In this document: one piece after another, positions 18,344-26,428 of the stretch
Position numbering within the stretch: the first letter of the stretch is position 1
Layout of the letters: every line of letters starts with the position of its first letter
Source: CAYRYU01 sp964428355
GTDB taxonomy: Bacteria > Muiribacteriota > Ozemobacteria > Ozemobacterales > Ozemobacteraceae
DNA length: 27,670 nt
NCBI GenBank assembly: GCA_964428355.1
Contig: CAYRYU010000096.1
Location: forward strand, 1-27,670
Direction of reading: 5' to 3'
The notes under the pieces: generated by a model
Told to the model about the DNA's origin: nothing
What the model saw: the letters and a program-made list of their open reading frames with translations, nothing else
The model's database searches: none
Made by a program: the position numbers and the translations under genes

Positions 18344-19351
18344 TCAGGGTGCCGGGGAGCCCATCGGCCAGTTCGCACATGCATTCACGTCCAGCCGCTT
18401 TTCGGGAAAGGCCGCTGCGCTGAAGAAGCCTTGGGCGGCTACCATGGCCGCATTGTCAGTGCAGAGCGCGGGGGGGGGAATGAGAAGCTCGATCCCTTTT
18501 TCGCGGCTCAAGCTCTCGGCGACAGCCCGGATCGAACCGTTCGCGGCCACCCCTCCGGAAATGACAAGAGTTTTGGCTTCGATGCCGGAAAGGGCGGTTT
18601 CGACCTTACCCCGGATGACCTCGGCAACGGCCCATTGAAGGCCTGCACAGAGATCCGGAACGTCCAGGGAATCGCCTTCCCGGCGGACTAGCGTCAGGAC
18701 GGCGGTCTTCAAGCCGCTGAAGCTGAAATCTAGCCCTCTCCCCGCAAGGGGCCGGGGGAGTCTGTATCGTTCGCGGTCACCCGTCTCACCGGTTTTCTGG
18801 ATGACCGGCCCCCCGGGATATCCGAGGCCCAGGTGCCTAGCGACCTTGTCGAAAAGCTCCCCCGGAGCGTCGTCGATTGTCCGGCCGAGGATCTCGTAAT
18901 CGCGCAGGCCACGTGCCAGGACAAGGGTAGAGTGGCCCCCGGAGACGATCAATCCCAGGTGGGGAAACACTGGAGCGCGGCCTGAGGCCAGGAATCCTGC
19001 CGCAAGGTGCGCCTCGAGATGGTTTACCGGAATCAGGGGAACTCCCAGGGTCCAGGAAACAGCTTTTGCGGTCGAGAGGCCGATCAAAAGAGGTCCCAGA
19101 AGCCCCGGGCCGGCTGTGACCGCTACCTGTCCGATATCCCGGATTTCCGCTCCGCCTTGTTGGAGAACCTCCCGAAGAACCGGGAGGGCGGCTTCCAGGT
19201 GTTTTCGGGCCGCCACCTCGGGAACCACGCCCCCGAACCTGCGATGGGTCTCGATCTGCGAAGAGACCAACCCCGCCCTGATCCGGACACCGTCCTCGAC
19301 GAGAGCGGCAGAGGTATCGTCGCAGGAGGACTCGATACCGAGAGTGATCAT
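18344..19351 (-). CDS. tsaD: tRNA N6-adenosine threonylcarbamoyltransferase TsaD
   Basis: A 335-residue protein, the normal length for the Kae1/TsaD family. It transfers threonylcarbamoyl from TC-AMP to A37 of ANN-decoding tRNAs, completing t6A, in a cytoplasmic complex with TsaB and TsaE. MITLGIESSCDDTSAALV is the classic N-terminus. HLEAH (residues 111-115) is the metal-binding site, and GPGLLGPLLIG (81-91) plus the later PPPALCTDNAAMVA are family signatures. I chose ATG 19351 because a strong GGAGGGG site precedes it and the family begins here; a longer frame upstream is not needed. The start overlaps the tsaB stop as ATGA, so translation is coupled. A run of nine C on the coding strand encodes the conserved prolines. 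It is the last gene of the lptA-helicase-tsaE-tsaB-tsaD operon. Confidence 0.97.
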   Translation of the reverse strand: MITLGIESSCDDTSAALVEDGVRIRAGLVSSQIETHRRFGGVVPEVAARKHLEAALPVLREVLQQGGAEIRDIGQVAVTAGPGLLGPLLIGLSTAKAVSWTLGVPLIPVNHLEAHLAAGFLASGRAPVFPHLGLIVSGGHSTLVLARGLRDYEILGRTIDDAPGELFDKVARHLGLGYPGGPVIQKTGETGDRERYRLPRPLAGRGLDFSFSGLKTAVLTLVRREGDSLDVPDLCAGLQWAVAEVIRGKVETALSGIEAKTLVISGGVAANGSIRAVAESLSREKGIELLIPPPALCTDNAAMVAAQGFFSAAAFPEKRLDVNACANWPMGSPAP

Positions 19352-20100
19352 TCCCGTGCTCCCCTCCTCTTCGACCCGGGGACAGGACGGAGCGCGGGAT
19401 GATTGCCTTCCTTTCGGCTTTGGGCCGAACACTCAAGATTGACCTCGGCCTGCGAAGGAATAATGTAGAGAGGAAGCACTTCGAGAATCCGCGAAAGCGC
19501 GTCAGCCTGGAGTCCAGGGAGGGCGACGTGCCCGGTCTCCGCCACGACGGCGGGTTCTGACCGGGCCTGGACGAGATCATGAAGAACCACCGGAGAAGGA
19601 TCGATCCTGGGAATTCCCGGCAAGAGGCATTTGACGCCCAGGGGATTCACCTTCGCGACCCCGGCTGCAACTTCCAAGAGGACAGGCTTCGAAATGGAGA
19701 ATCCGTTCGCGGCGGGAACGAGGTCCACGGCAAAAGCTTTTCCCATCAGAGCCGGAACGAGCAGGGTCGTTTCATCCGCTCTTTCTTCGCACCAAAGTGA
19801 GGCGGCAGCCCAACGGAAAAGATCGATTCCGAGAAGGGGCTTTCCAAGCACGAAAGCGGAGGCCCTGAAGAAAGCCCCCGCGACCCTGAGGCCGGTCAGG
19901 CTTCCGGGCCCGGTTCCCACCGCGAGCAGGTCGAGATTCCCCCGTTCGAGGCCCATGATGCCGAGCATCTCGTCAAGAAGCTCGGGAATCCTGGCCGCGA
20001 GATCACGCCGGGTCTGGAAGACCTTCCACCGGAAGGCAGTTCCCGTCCCTGCCTGGCAAAAGGTGTCGAGTCCGGAAGCGTCGAGAAAGAGGTAGTTCAT
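19348..20100 (-). CDS. tsaB: tRNA threonylcarbamoyladenosine complex dimerisation subunit TsaB
   Basis: A 250-residue TsaB (YeaZ), the degenerate Kae1-like paralogue that pairs with TsaD and brings in TsaE for t6A synthesis. MNYLFLDASG at the N-terminus and GTGPGSLTGLR (62-72) followed by a GKPLLGIDLF segment are diagnostic. ATG 20100 overlaps the tsaE stop as ATGA, and its own stop overlaps tsaD as ATGA, so all three are translationally coupled. The C-terminal about 30 residues (after the PLYIIPSQAEVN motif) are a basic tail that looks unstructured. Confidence 0.95.
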   Translation of the reverse strand: MNYLFLDASGLDTFCQAGTGTAFRWKVFQTRRDLAARIPELLDEMLGIMGLERGNLDLLAVGTGPGSLTGLRVAGAFFRASAFVLGKPLLGIDLFRWAAASLWCEERADETTLLVPALMGKAFAVDLVPAANGFSISKPVLLEVAAGVAKVNPLGVKCLLPGIPRIDPSPVVLHDLVQARSEPAVVAETGHVALPGLQADALSRILEVLPLYIIPSQAEVNLECSAQSRKEGNHPALRPVPGSKRRGARE

Positions 20101-20642
20101 GCGCCTTCCACCCAATTCCAGGAGATACGCCGCAGGGGTTCATCGTCCGAAAGCCGGCTGGAATCGCTTTCGGGCTGGGTCACCTCTTCCGGAAGAAGCT
20201 CATCCCTCCCTTCCTGGATCACGATCGAGACTGCGAGATGGGGGAACTTCCCGAGTTCGGGAACCCGTTCCGCCCATTCGACCAGACAGGGGAAACCCGC
20301 TTCGATGGCCTCGAACAAACCGACGTCGACCACCTCTTCCAGGCAACCTATCCGGTAGAGGTCGAGGTGGTGAAGACAGCCTTGCCCTTTTCCGTAGACG
20401 TTCATGATCGTGTAGGTGGGGCTGGAGACGGGATCATCGATTCCGAGACCCCGGGCAAAACCCTTGGCGAAGATGGTCTTCCCCGTTCCCATGGCCCCGG
20501 AAAGGAGGACGAGGGACCGCGGAAAGAACCTGGCCAGCCCGACGCCACACTCTTCGGTCTCCGTGGGAGAAACCGAAATGGCCACGCCGCTCGCAGGCCC
20601 GGGGAGAAGGCTGCCGGGCAGCCGAAACGAGCCTTCCGCCAT
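20097..20642 (-). CDS. tsaE: tRNA threonylcarbamoyladenosine biosynthesis ATPase TsaE
   Basis: A 181-residue P-loop ATPase that drives turnover of the TsaB-TsaD complex. The Walker A is GAMGTGKT (residues 49-56). HHLDLYRI (about 91-98) and LVEWAER (120-126) are the other family motifs. It is slightly longer than usual (about 150 residues), with a 20-residue N-terminal extension and an acidic, Ser-rich C-terminal tail. I chose ATG 20642 because it shares one base with the helicase stop (TGATG) and has GAGGGA upstream; TTG 20645 is an unlikely alternative. TsaC/TsaC2, which makes the TC-AMP substrate, is not in this window. Confidence 0.95.
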   Translation of the reverse strand: MAEGSFRLPGSLLPGPASGVAISVSPTETEECGVGLARFFPRSLVLLSGAMGTGKTIFAKGFARGLGIDDPVSSPTYTIMNVYGKGQGCLHHLDLYRIGCLEEVVDVGLFEAIEAGFPCLVEWAERVPELGKFPHLAVSIVIQEGRDELLPEEVTQPESDSSRLSDDEPLRRISWNWVEGA

Positions 20643-22939
20643 CAATCCCTCAGCTCGGTGGCCAGAACGATGTCCCGGTTGATACAGTCGAGGCAGATTT
20701 CGAGTTTCTCGCGAAGGCTCTTGTCCTCGGTCGCTTCCCGGATCTGACGAAGGAGATCGATAGCCTGTCGGAAGGCCCTGATCAGATCACCTTCGGGAAT
20801 CTCGGAACGGGCAACGAGGTCTTCGAACGAGGCCCCCTGGCTCCACTCGAACATCAACATCGAGAGTCCTGTCTCGAGAGGCTTTACGAACGCGTGGCGA
20901 CGGGCAAGAGCCGCGACGAAGGATTTGGCATCCCTCAGGCGGGGGAACAGGCGGGCCCTGTTCGCGGAACCGTCGCCTCCCCTTCGGCGGAACTCGTAGA
21001 CCAGGGACACGGCCAGAGCGTTGATCTCATGGGGATCCCATTCGTGGAAAACCCCCCGAAAATAGAGCTCGGTGACCGTGATCTCCTCGATGTGTATCTT
21101 GGCAGCAAATTCGCCTCTCGGCAGCAGACTCCTTTCATCGATATATCCAAGCTGTCGAAGGAGCTGGACTTTCTTCTCGTAGATGGGGAGTTGCAACTCC
21201 TCCTGTTTTTCCAGCAAGCCCCTCCAGAAATCGAGCTTCTTCCGCAGACGTGAAGCCTGATGGTAACGTGCGGTGCACCTTCCGCGATCGGGACAGGTTC
21301 CGCAAAGGAAGTTGGCTTCCTGGGCAGCGAGTTCCTCGAACTGCCCGTCGAACTCACGCCGGACACGCTCCTGGTGGGGCCGGTTCCGGCGCCCCCTCAT
21401 CCCATCTTGGATGTCATCGAACTGGCGGTTTCGGGCCCGTATGATATCCTGCTTCTTTCTGTAGAACTCCATATAGGCGTCTAGGTCGTTTTTCTTCTGA
21501 TGGCACCGGGGCAGGACCCGCTCGAGCTCGATCCTGAACCTGGCGGCTTTCTCGGCAAGCTGGGGGAGGTCTTTGTTCGCCTGGAACTGGGCGAAATTCT
21601 TCTTGAGGATGAGCCTGACTTCCTCGTTCTGGTGGCCCGCGAAAAGGTTCAGGACGCTGTTGAAGGAAAGATCGAACCGGCTCTTGAGCGGCTCCACATC
21701 GCCATAGACGAGGGTCTCCATCTCCTCGAGATCGAGATCGCGGGGTAGATAGGGGACCACCACCCAGCCGAACTCGTCGATTCCGCGGCGTCCGGCACGT
21801 CCCGAGATCTGACGGAACTCCAGGGCCTTCATGGCACGGAAACTCCGGCCGTCGAACTTCTTCAGGGCATCGAAAGCGACCGTGCGGGCGGGCATGTTCA
21901 CGCCCACCGCGAATGTTTCGGTCACGAAAAGCACCTTCAGCACACGTTCCGCGAAAAGGATCTCGACCATTTCCTTGAGCTGGGGAAGGAGACCGGCATG
22001 ATGGCGGCCCACTCCACGGATGAGCTCCTCTTTGAGGCTCCAGGCTATCTCCAGGTTTTCAAGCCCGTATTTCTCGAGGCATGAGTCGGCGAGCTCCTCG
22101 ATCCGGGCCTTCTGCTCCGGGGTCGTGAAGTCGAAATGCCGGGCCGCATCGCGGGAGAACTTGTCCGCGAGTGCCCTGGAAAACACGAAGTAGAGCACTG
22201 GAAGCCGGTCCTGCGCCTGCAACTGCCTGATCACGTCAAAGTGGCGATAGTCCGTTCCGGGATCCTGCCTTTTCCGGGAAGGCCTCTCCTCCTCACCTTG
22301 TCCTCGCCCCCGGGCCCGCCTCCGGAGCTCCTTGAACGGGACCAGCGCCTTCCGGTGGTAAAACAGGTGGGAAAGCGGCACCGCCCGCTTCTCATGGCTG
22401 ATGATCGAAACCTTGTGGTCGACGATCGACTCGATCCATCTGGCGAGCTCCTCCGCGTTCGGGATCGTCGCCGAAAGGGCGAGGAACCGGACGTTCTTCG
22501 GTGAAAAGATCAGGGATTCCTCCCAGACCGTCCCCCGTTCGATATCCCCGATGAAATGGATCTCGTCGAAGATGACGTAACCGACATCGGCGATTGCCTG
22601 TGGATCCTCCACAGCCATGTTACGGTAGACCTCGGTGGTCATGATGAGAGCCTGGGCGTCGCGATTGATTACGACATCCCCGGTGAGGATTCCGACCTTT
22701 TCGCCATACAACCGCGAAAAGTCGCGGTATTTCTGGTTGGAGAGGGCTTTGATGGGAGAAGTGTAGATGACCCGTTTGTCGGTCTGAAGAACCTTCTCGA
22801 TCAGGAACTCGGCGACGAGGGTTTTCCCGGAACCGGTGGGGGCGGAGAGAACGAGCGAGTTCCCGTTCTCGATTTCGGTGATTGCCTGGATCTGGAACTG
22901 ATCGAGAACGAATCCCCTGTATGTGACGTTGAGGTCCAT
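20642..22939 (-). CDS. Ski2-like DExH-box RNA helicase with DSHCT domain
   Basis: A 765-residue superfamily 2 helicase. Motif I APTGSGKT (residues 33-40), motif II DEIH (125-128), motif III SAT (156-158), HHAGLLP (313-319) and motif VI QISGRAGRRG (377-386) are all intact. Residues about 205-230 are a basic, probably disordered insertion. CGTCPDRGRC (546-555) followed by H560 corresponds to the Cys/His cluster typical of bacterial HelY-type and eukaryotic Mtr4/Ski2 relatives. The C-terminal 150 residues fit the DSHCT domain. It likely unwinds structured RNA in decay or processing; its bacterial role is poorly defined. ATG 22939 starts one base after the lptA-like stop, and its own stop overlaps tsaE. 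It therefore sits in the middle of a five-gene operon and may be linked to tRNA/RNA metabolism through the tsa genes. Confidence 0.95.
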   Translation of the reverse strand: MDLNVTYRGFVLDQFQIQAITEIENGNSLVLSAPTGSGKTLVAEFLIEKVLQTDKRVIYTSPIKALSNQKYRDFSRLYGEKVGILTGDVVINRDAQALIMTTEVYRNMAVEDPQAIADVGYVIFDEIHFIGDIERGTVWEESLIFSPKNVRFLALSATIPNAEELARWIESIVDHKVSIISHEKRAVPLSHLFYHRKALVPFKELRRRARGRGQGEEERPSRKRQDPGTDYRHFDVIRQLQAQDRLPVLYFVFSRALADKFSRDAARHFDFTTPEQKARIEELADSCLEKYGLENLEIAWSLKEELIRGVGRHHAGLLPQLKEMVEILFAERVLKVLFVTETFAVGVNMPARTVAFDALKKFDGRSFRAMKALEFRQISGRAGRRGIDEFGWVVVPYLPRDLDLEEMETLVYGDVEPLKSRFDLSFNSVLNLFAGHQNEEVRLILKKNFAQFQANKDLPQLAEKAARFRIELERVLPRCHQKKNDLDAYMEFYRKKQDIIRARNRQFDDIQDGMRGRRNRPHQERVRREFDGQFEELAAQEANFLCGTCPDRGRCTARYHQASRLRKKLDFWRGLLEKQEELQLPIYEKKVQLLRQLGYIDERSLLPRGEFAAKIHIEEITVTELYFRGVFHEWDPHEINALAVSLVYEFRRRGGDGSANRARLFPRLRDAKSFVAALARRHAFVKPLETGLSMLMFEWSQGASFEDLVARSEIPEGDLIRAFRQAIDLLRQIREATEDKSLREKLEICLDCINRDIVLATELRD

Positions 22940-22940
22940 G

Positions 22941-24029
22941 TTATTCGGATGCCGCTTCTTTCGTGGTGGTGTTGTAGGTGATCTTCTCTCCCGTGAGAAT
23001 GTGTTTTACCATCTTCTTTTCCTTCTCCGACCATTTTTCCATCTCCACCACCGCGTTTCCGGTGAGGGTGGCGGTGGTGCTCGCCTTGTCGTATCGCAGG
23101 TGGTCCCCCTGCCCGAAGTGATCCTTGTCCTTGATCTTGACCGATCCGTGAAAGTTCAGGACGTTGGAATCACGATGCCCATCCATGGCATTCGCCGAAA
23201 TGATCACCCAGGAATATGTCGCCAGATCCCAGGTTCGCTCCTCGACCTTGGTGTTGACACTGTCGGATGCATTGATCTCTCCCGTTCCATCCTTCCAGAG
23301 GATGTTGCGGGCATCCAGGGTCATCTCCCGGACCGCCTTTTTCTCGAGAACCGATTCCTTCCTGTAGAGGCGGGGCGTGATCGAAGCCAGCATCCACCGA
23401 GGATTGTTCTTCAGAAGGGCCCGACCGCAGGTTAGAAGGTCGGTTTCCCGGACCGCCCGGACATTCCCTTCCAGGATCACCAGACCGTTCTGGAAGCGCA
23501 TCAATTGCGCGGTAATGGTCGTGTCGGGTTTCTCGGGGGGGATGCGGAACGAATCGCTTGCGGCTGGGAATATGGGCGATGATGCAAATGGAAACGAAAG
23601 CCACGGTTTGGCCGGAACCGTTTCGGAGCCCGGGCCCGGAGACGACATGGGAATCCGGATATCGGTGGTTGAAGGAACGGAAGCGGCCTGGCCGATCTGC
23701 CCCGGCGGAAGGCGCGGATCAGCCATTTCCGGCGAAGGGTCTGACCGACCAGGACGGATTCCCACGGGGACGGGCGGGCTTTCGCTGGCCTGGATTTGAG
23801 GCTGTGCCCCCACCGGGGGTGGGTCCTCGGGAAGGGAACGAACCGGCCGAACCTGGCCACTTGCAGGCATGGGTTCAGCCGGTATCTGAAGGGGTGAAGC
23901 GGAACCGTTTCGTGTTCCGATCGGGGTGGCCAAACGTCCCCCCGGGGAAGCTGTGGGTGGAATGGCCAAAAGAGGGAAGGCAGCAATCATCCCGAGGAGC
24001 GCAAGGTAAAAAAGGGAAGAGAGTTTCAT
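22941..24029 (-). CDS. lptA: LptA/OstA-like LPS-transport periplasmic protein with Pro-rich linker
   Basis: A 362-residue protein. ATG 24029 opens onto a signal peptide (MKLSSLFYLALLGMIAAFP). The longer in-frame ORF is rejected because its upstream part crosses the promoter at 24048-24076. Residues about 23-165 are a Pro/Ser/Gly-rich linker. Residues about 170-362 show OstA/LptA-type beta-strand repeats: LVILEGNVRAVRETDLLTC, LNFHGSVKIKDKDHFGQGD, ATLTGNAVVEME, and the terminal ILTGEKITYNTTTKEA. LptA forms the periplasmic bridge carrying lipopolysaccharide from the inner to the outer membrane. At 362 residues it is about twice the usual length because of the linker, which could span the periplasm or cell wall. 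LptC-like or structural proteins with an OstA domain are alternatives. It is the first gene of the helicase-tsa operon and divergent from the YejM-like gene. Confidence 0.82.
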   Translation of the reverse strand: MKLSSLFYLALLGMIAAFPLLAIPPTASPGGRLATPIGTRNGSASPLQIPAEPMPASGQVRPVRSLPEDPPPVGAQPQIQASESPPVPVGIRPGRSDPSPEMADPRLPPGQIGQAASVPSTTDIRIPMSSPGPGSETVPAKPWLSFPFASSPIFPAASDSFRIPPEKPDTTITAQLMRFQNGLVILEGNVRAVRETDLLTCGRALLKNNPRWMLASITPRLYRKESVLEKKAVREMTLDARNILWKDGTGEINASDSVNTKVEERTWDLATYSWVIISANAMDGHRDSNVLNFHGSVKIKDKDHFGQGDHLRYDKASTTATLTGNAVVEMEKWSEKEKKMVKHILTGEKITYNTTTKEAASE

Positions 24030-24047
24030 GCGAAGTGATCGAAATGC

Positions 24048-24076
24048 AGTATACTCTGGCATTGGGGAATACTCAA
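24048..24076 (-). promoter_or_regulatory. Sigma70-type promoter for the lptA-helicase-tsa operon
   Basis: On the minus strand: TTGAGT (24076-24071), a 17-bp spacer, then TATACT (24053-24048). Transcription would start near 24041, leaving only about 12 nt of leader before ATG 24029, in which no Shine-Dalgarno site is obvious. Because AGTATACT (24048-24055) is palindromic, the same bases also offer a TATACT on the plus strand (24050-24055) for the divergent YejM-like gene, though without a good -35. Confidence 0.65.
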
Positions 24077-24100
24077 GGAAAAGCCGACCGGAAGTCCGTC

Positions 24101-24110
24101 GGGGGGGGGG
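24101..24110 (+). repeat. Ten-G homopolymer at the start of the YejM-like gene
   Basis: An uninterrupted run of ten G lies directly before the GTG at 24112. If translation starts further upstream (ATG 24028 is in frame), the run is inside the coding region and slippage would shift the frame. If it starts at GTG 24112 the run sits where the ribosome site should be. Confidence 0.8.
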
Positions 24111-24111
24111 A

Positions 24112-26270
24112 GTGGACCAGCGAAATGCAGGAGTCCCGTCTGGGGGAGTGGTTTCCCTCTTCTTCCGGCTTTTTGCCTTCCAGATCGGCACGGCTTCCCT
24201 TCTGCTACTCGAGCTTTTCAAGCTCATGAGACCAGCCGACTTCCTTTGGATGGCGGATTATCCTGGTCTCGCCGAGTTTCAGAACTGGATGCTCTGCTTC
24301 GGTTTTTTCTTCCTGGTTCTTTTCACCAACGCCCCGGATTTTGGCTCACGGCTCTTCCTTCTATGGACACCACTTCTCTGGGTTTTCATCGGATTGCTGA
24401 ACTCGTGTGCCTGGACGTGGTTTTCCTTCGCGCTGCTCGTGCAGGCCGGGTTGGGCCTGGTTCTTCTACTCCATTTCCAGGAGACTCTTGCATCCAAATC
24501 CCGAATCATCGGGATCGTCTTCGCATGTCTCAATTTTCTTGCTCTCGCTTACCTCTACATCGACGGGCATTACTACTCCATCACCAAAAGCCACATGGGG
24601 ATGATGCAACTGTGGCATCTGAAGTTCGCGGGGATGAGGGATGTCGCCGGGCTTTCGGTGGAAAGCACCACCAAGATCTGGTCGAGGATCGTGGCGTATC
24701 TGCTCCTTTCGCTTCCCCTGATATCCTCCTCGTTTCCCCAACCCCGCCGGCCCCGAAGAACCTGGCCCGTCGTGACCGGGACAGCGCTGTGCCTCGTCAT
24801 CACCCCATTTCATTTCGATCTGGTAGCTTCCCGGCAGCCGATCGAGGAGTATCTGATGCTCCGGACGGAGGTCGGGGGGTTTCCCATCCCGATCCCCTCG
24901 CGCCTGAAAACCCCTGCAATGGCGGAAGCTCTGAAGCCGACTCTTCTTCCGTCCCTCGAAGAAACAGTCCCGTTGGCTACCTTTTCCTGGCGGGAGCCGG
25001 GCGCCCGCCGGAATCTGGTTGTACTTACCGTCGAGAGTTGGCGGAAAGACATGTTCGACGCCATCACGCAAAGGACCAGGCGGCTCGCAAGCTCGGGGAT
25101 CATACTCGAGAACCATTTTTCCCAATCGAATCTCAGCGTCACCGCCTTTTTCAGCCTCTTCTACGGCTTCCTTCCCGTGCATTTCAGGGATTTCTACGAA
25201 AAGTCGCCTCCTGCACCTTTTTTCAGGTTCCTCGAAGGGTCGGGCTACACCCTCACCAGGATCGTGTCGGACTGGGATGCTGTCCTGGACCCGATCTACC
25301 GAGGATTTTCCACCCGATTCCTCGACCCGAAGAACCGTTACGATGGAACCCCCATGGTCCTCAAGGGGGTCCTGGAGGAACTCGAACGCCCGGGAAGCCA
25401 TTTCATCAGCGCGACCCTGTTCCATACCCATTTCAACTACTACTATCCCCCCGAATTCGAGCTTTNNNNNNNNNNNNNNNNNNNNNNNNNNNNNNNNNNN
25501 NNNNNNNNNNNNNNNNNNNNNNNNNNNNNNNNNNNNNNNNNNNNNNNNNNNNNNNNNNNNNNNNNGCGACCCTGTTCCATACCCATTTCAACTACTACTA
25601 TCCCCCCGAATTCGAGCTTTTCAAACCCGCTTTCCCGGTCGACCGCAACCTCTTCCTCTTTTTCGAACCCACCCCCGAAGTGATCAACCAGATCCGCAAC
25701 CGTTACCGAAATGCCCAGCTGTTCCTGGACATCCTCCTGGAACAGTTTTTCGCGATTGCCCGCGAAAAAGGGCTCAACCGCAACACCGTGTTCGTGGTTC
25801 TGGGCGACCACGGGGAATCACTGGGGGAATGCGGGTTCATGGCACACGCGACCGGACCCCATGAGTCCCAGTTCAGGGTCGGTGCCTTCATCGTCGGCCC
25901 GGGTGTAAACCCGATGCGGATCGCTGGAATGTCGCGACACATCGACGTGATTCCAACGCTGGCACCCATAATGGGTTTCGCGTGCGGCGGCCTCCCCGGC
26001 CGGAACGTCTGCAGCTCCACGGTGGATTTCGTCCTCAACCGCGACGATTCCTCCGAAGACAGGCTGCTCCTGAGGCGCCCGGATACGATTTCCCTTTTCG
26101 ATGTCGACGGGCGCGGAAACATGACCTGGACGGTCACCACCACCCCGGGGTTCATCCTCGACGACAAGCTCCGCTCGTGGTACGAACCCCAAAACCATGC
26201 CAGTCTGGCTGCCCGGATCATGGAGGATCGGAAAGCCGTGACCGAAGCACTGCGAATTCGCCCCGAGTGA
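24112..26270 (+). CDS. YejM/PbgA-like inner-membrane sulfatase-fold protein (interrupted only by an assembly gap)
   Basis: After removal of a 155-base assembly duplication the two halves are in one frame, giving about 667 residues. The start is uncertain: GTG 24112, GTG 24148 or ATG 24028. The N-terminal about 190 residues hold several membrane helices (SLFFRLFAFQIGTASLLLL, LCFGFFFLVLFTN, a TWFSFALLVQ stretch and more). The periplasmic part is alkaline-phosphatase/sulfatase fold: NLVVLTVESWRKDMF, ENHFSQSNLSVTAFFSLFYG, GDHGESLGECGF and RHIDVIPTLAPIMG. The SLFYG segment, helix layout and C-terminal end closely resemble E. coli YejM (PbgA/LapC), which senses LPS and controls LpxC stability. Unlike E. 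coli YejM, the Asp-His metal pair (GDHGE) is kept. An LtaS or phosphoethanolamine transferase role is possible but fits less well. Its position beside the lptA-like gene supports a role in LPS or envelope homeostasis. Confidence 0.85.
25411..25620. other. Assembly gap flanked by an identical 55-base duplication
   Basis: Bases 25411-25465 recur exactly at 25566-25620 around 100 Ns (25466-25565). As at the other gap, deleting 155 bases joins the two halves of the YejM-like gene in frame. Confidence 0.93.
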
Positions 26271-26271
26271 G

Positions 26272-26288
26272 CGTTCCGAAAAGGAACG
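26272..26288 (+). terminator. Weak hairpin after the YejM-like gene
   Basis: CGTTCC pairs with GGAACG around a GAAAA loop, starting one base after the stop. No T-run follows, so it is at best a weak terminator or a 3'-end stabiliser. The rest of the 158-base gap to the phosphorylase gene holds only the promoter at 26363-26390. Confidence 0.4.
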
Positions 26289-26362
26289 AGTGCAGCAGGG
26301 AAGACATCGTTGGCAACCCAGTCCGTGGAAGACCCACTCCGTCATTTCGGAGGGATGGGGTA

Positions 26363-26390
26363 TTGCGGGCGGGGGAAAAAATGGTATAAA
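26363..26390 (+). promoter_or_regulatory. Sigma70-type promoter for the glucan phosphorylase gene
   Basis: TTGCGG (26363-26368), a 16-bp spacer and TATAAA (26385-26390). Transcription would begin near 26397, with a leader of about 30 nt ending in a perfect AGGAGG ribosome site (26415-26420). Confidence 0.6.
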
Positions 26391-26428
26391 TGGGTGCAGA
26401 AACCTATCCTTTACAGGAGGAATTCCCG

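Noticed and set aside
18470..18478. Nine-base homopolymer in tsaD as a phase-variation switch
   Set aside because: It encodes the conserved Pro-Pro-Pro before LCTDN in TsaD, an essential housekeeping gene, so the run is explained by the protein.
24466..25431. 321-codon open frame on the minus strand
   Set aside because: It is antisense to the YejM-like gene and has no support of its own.
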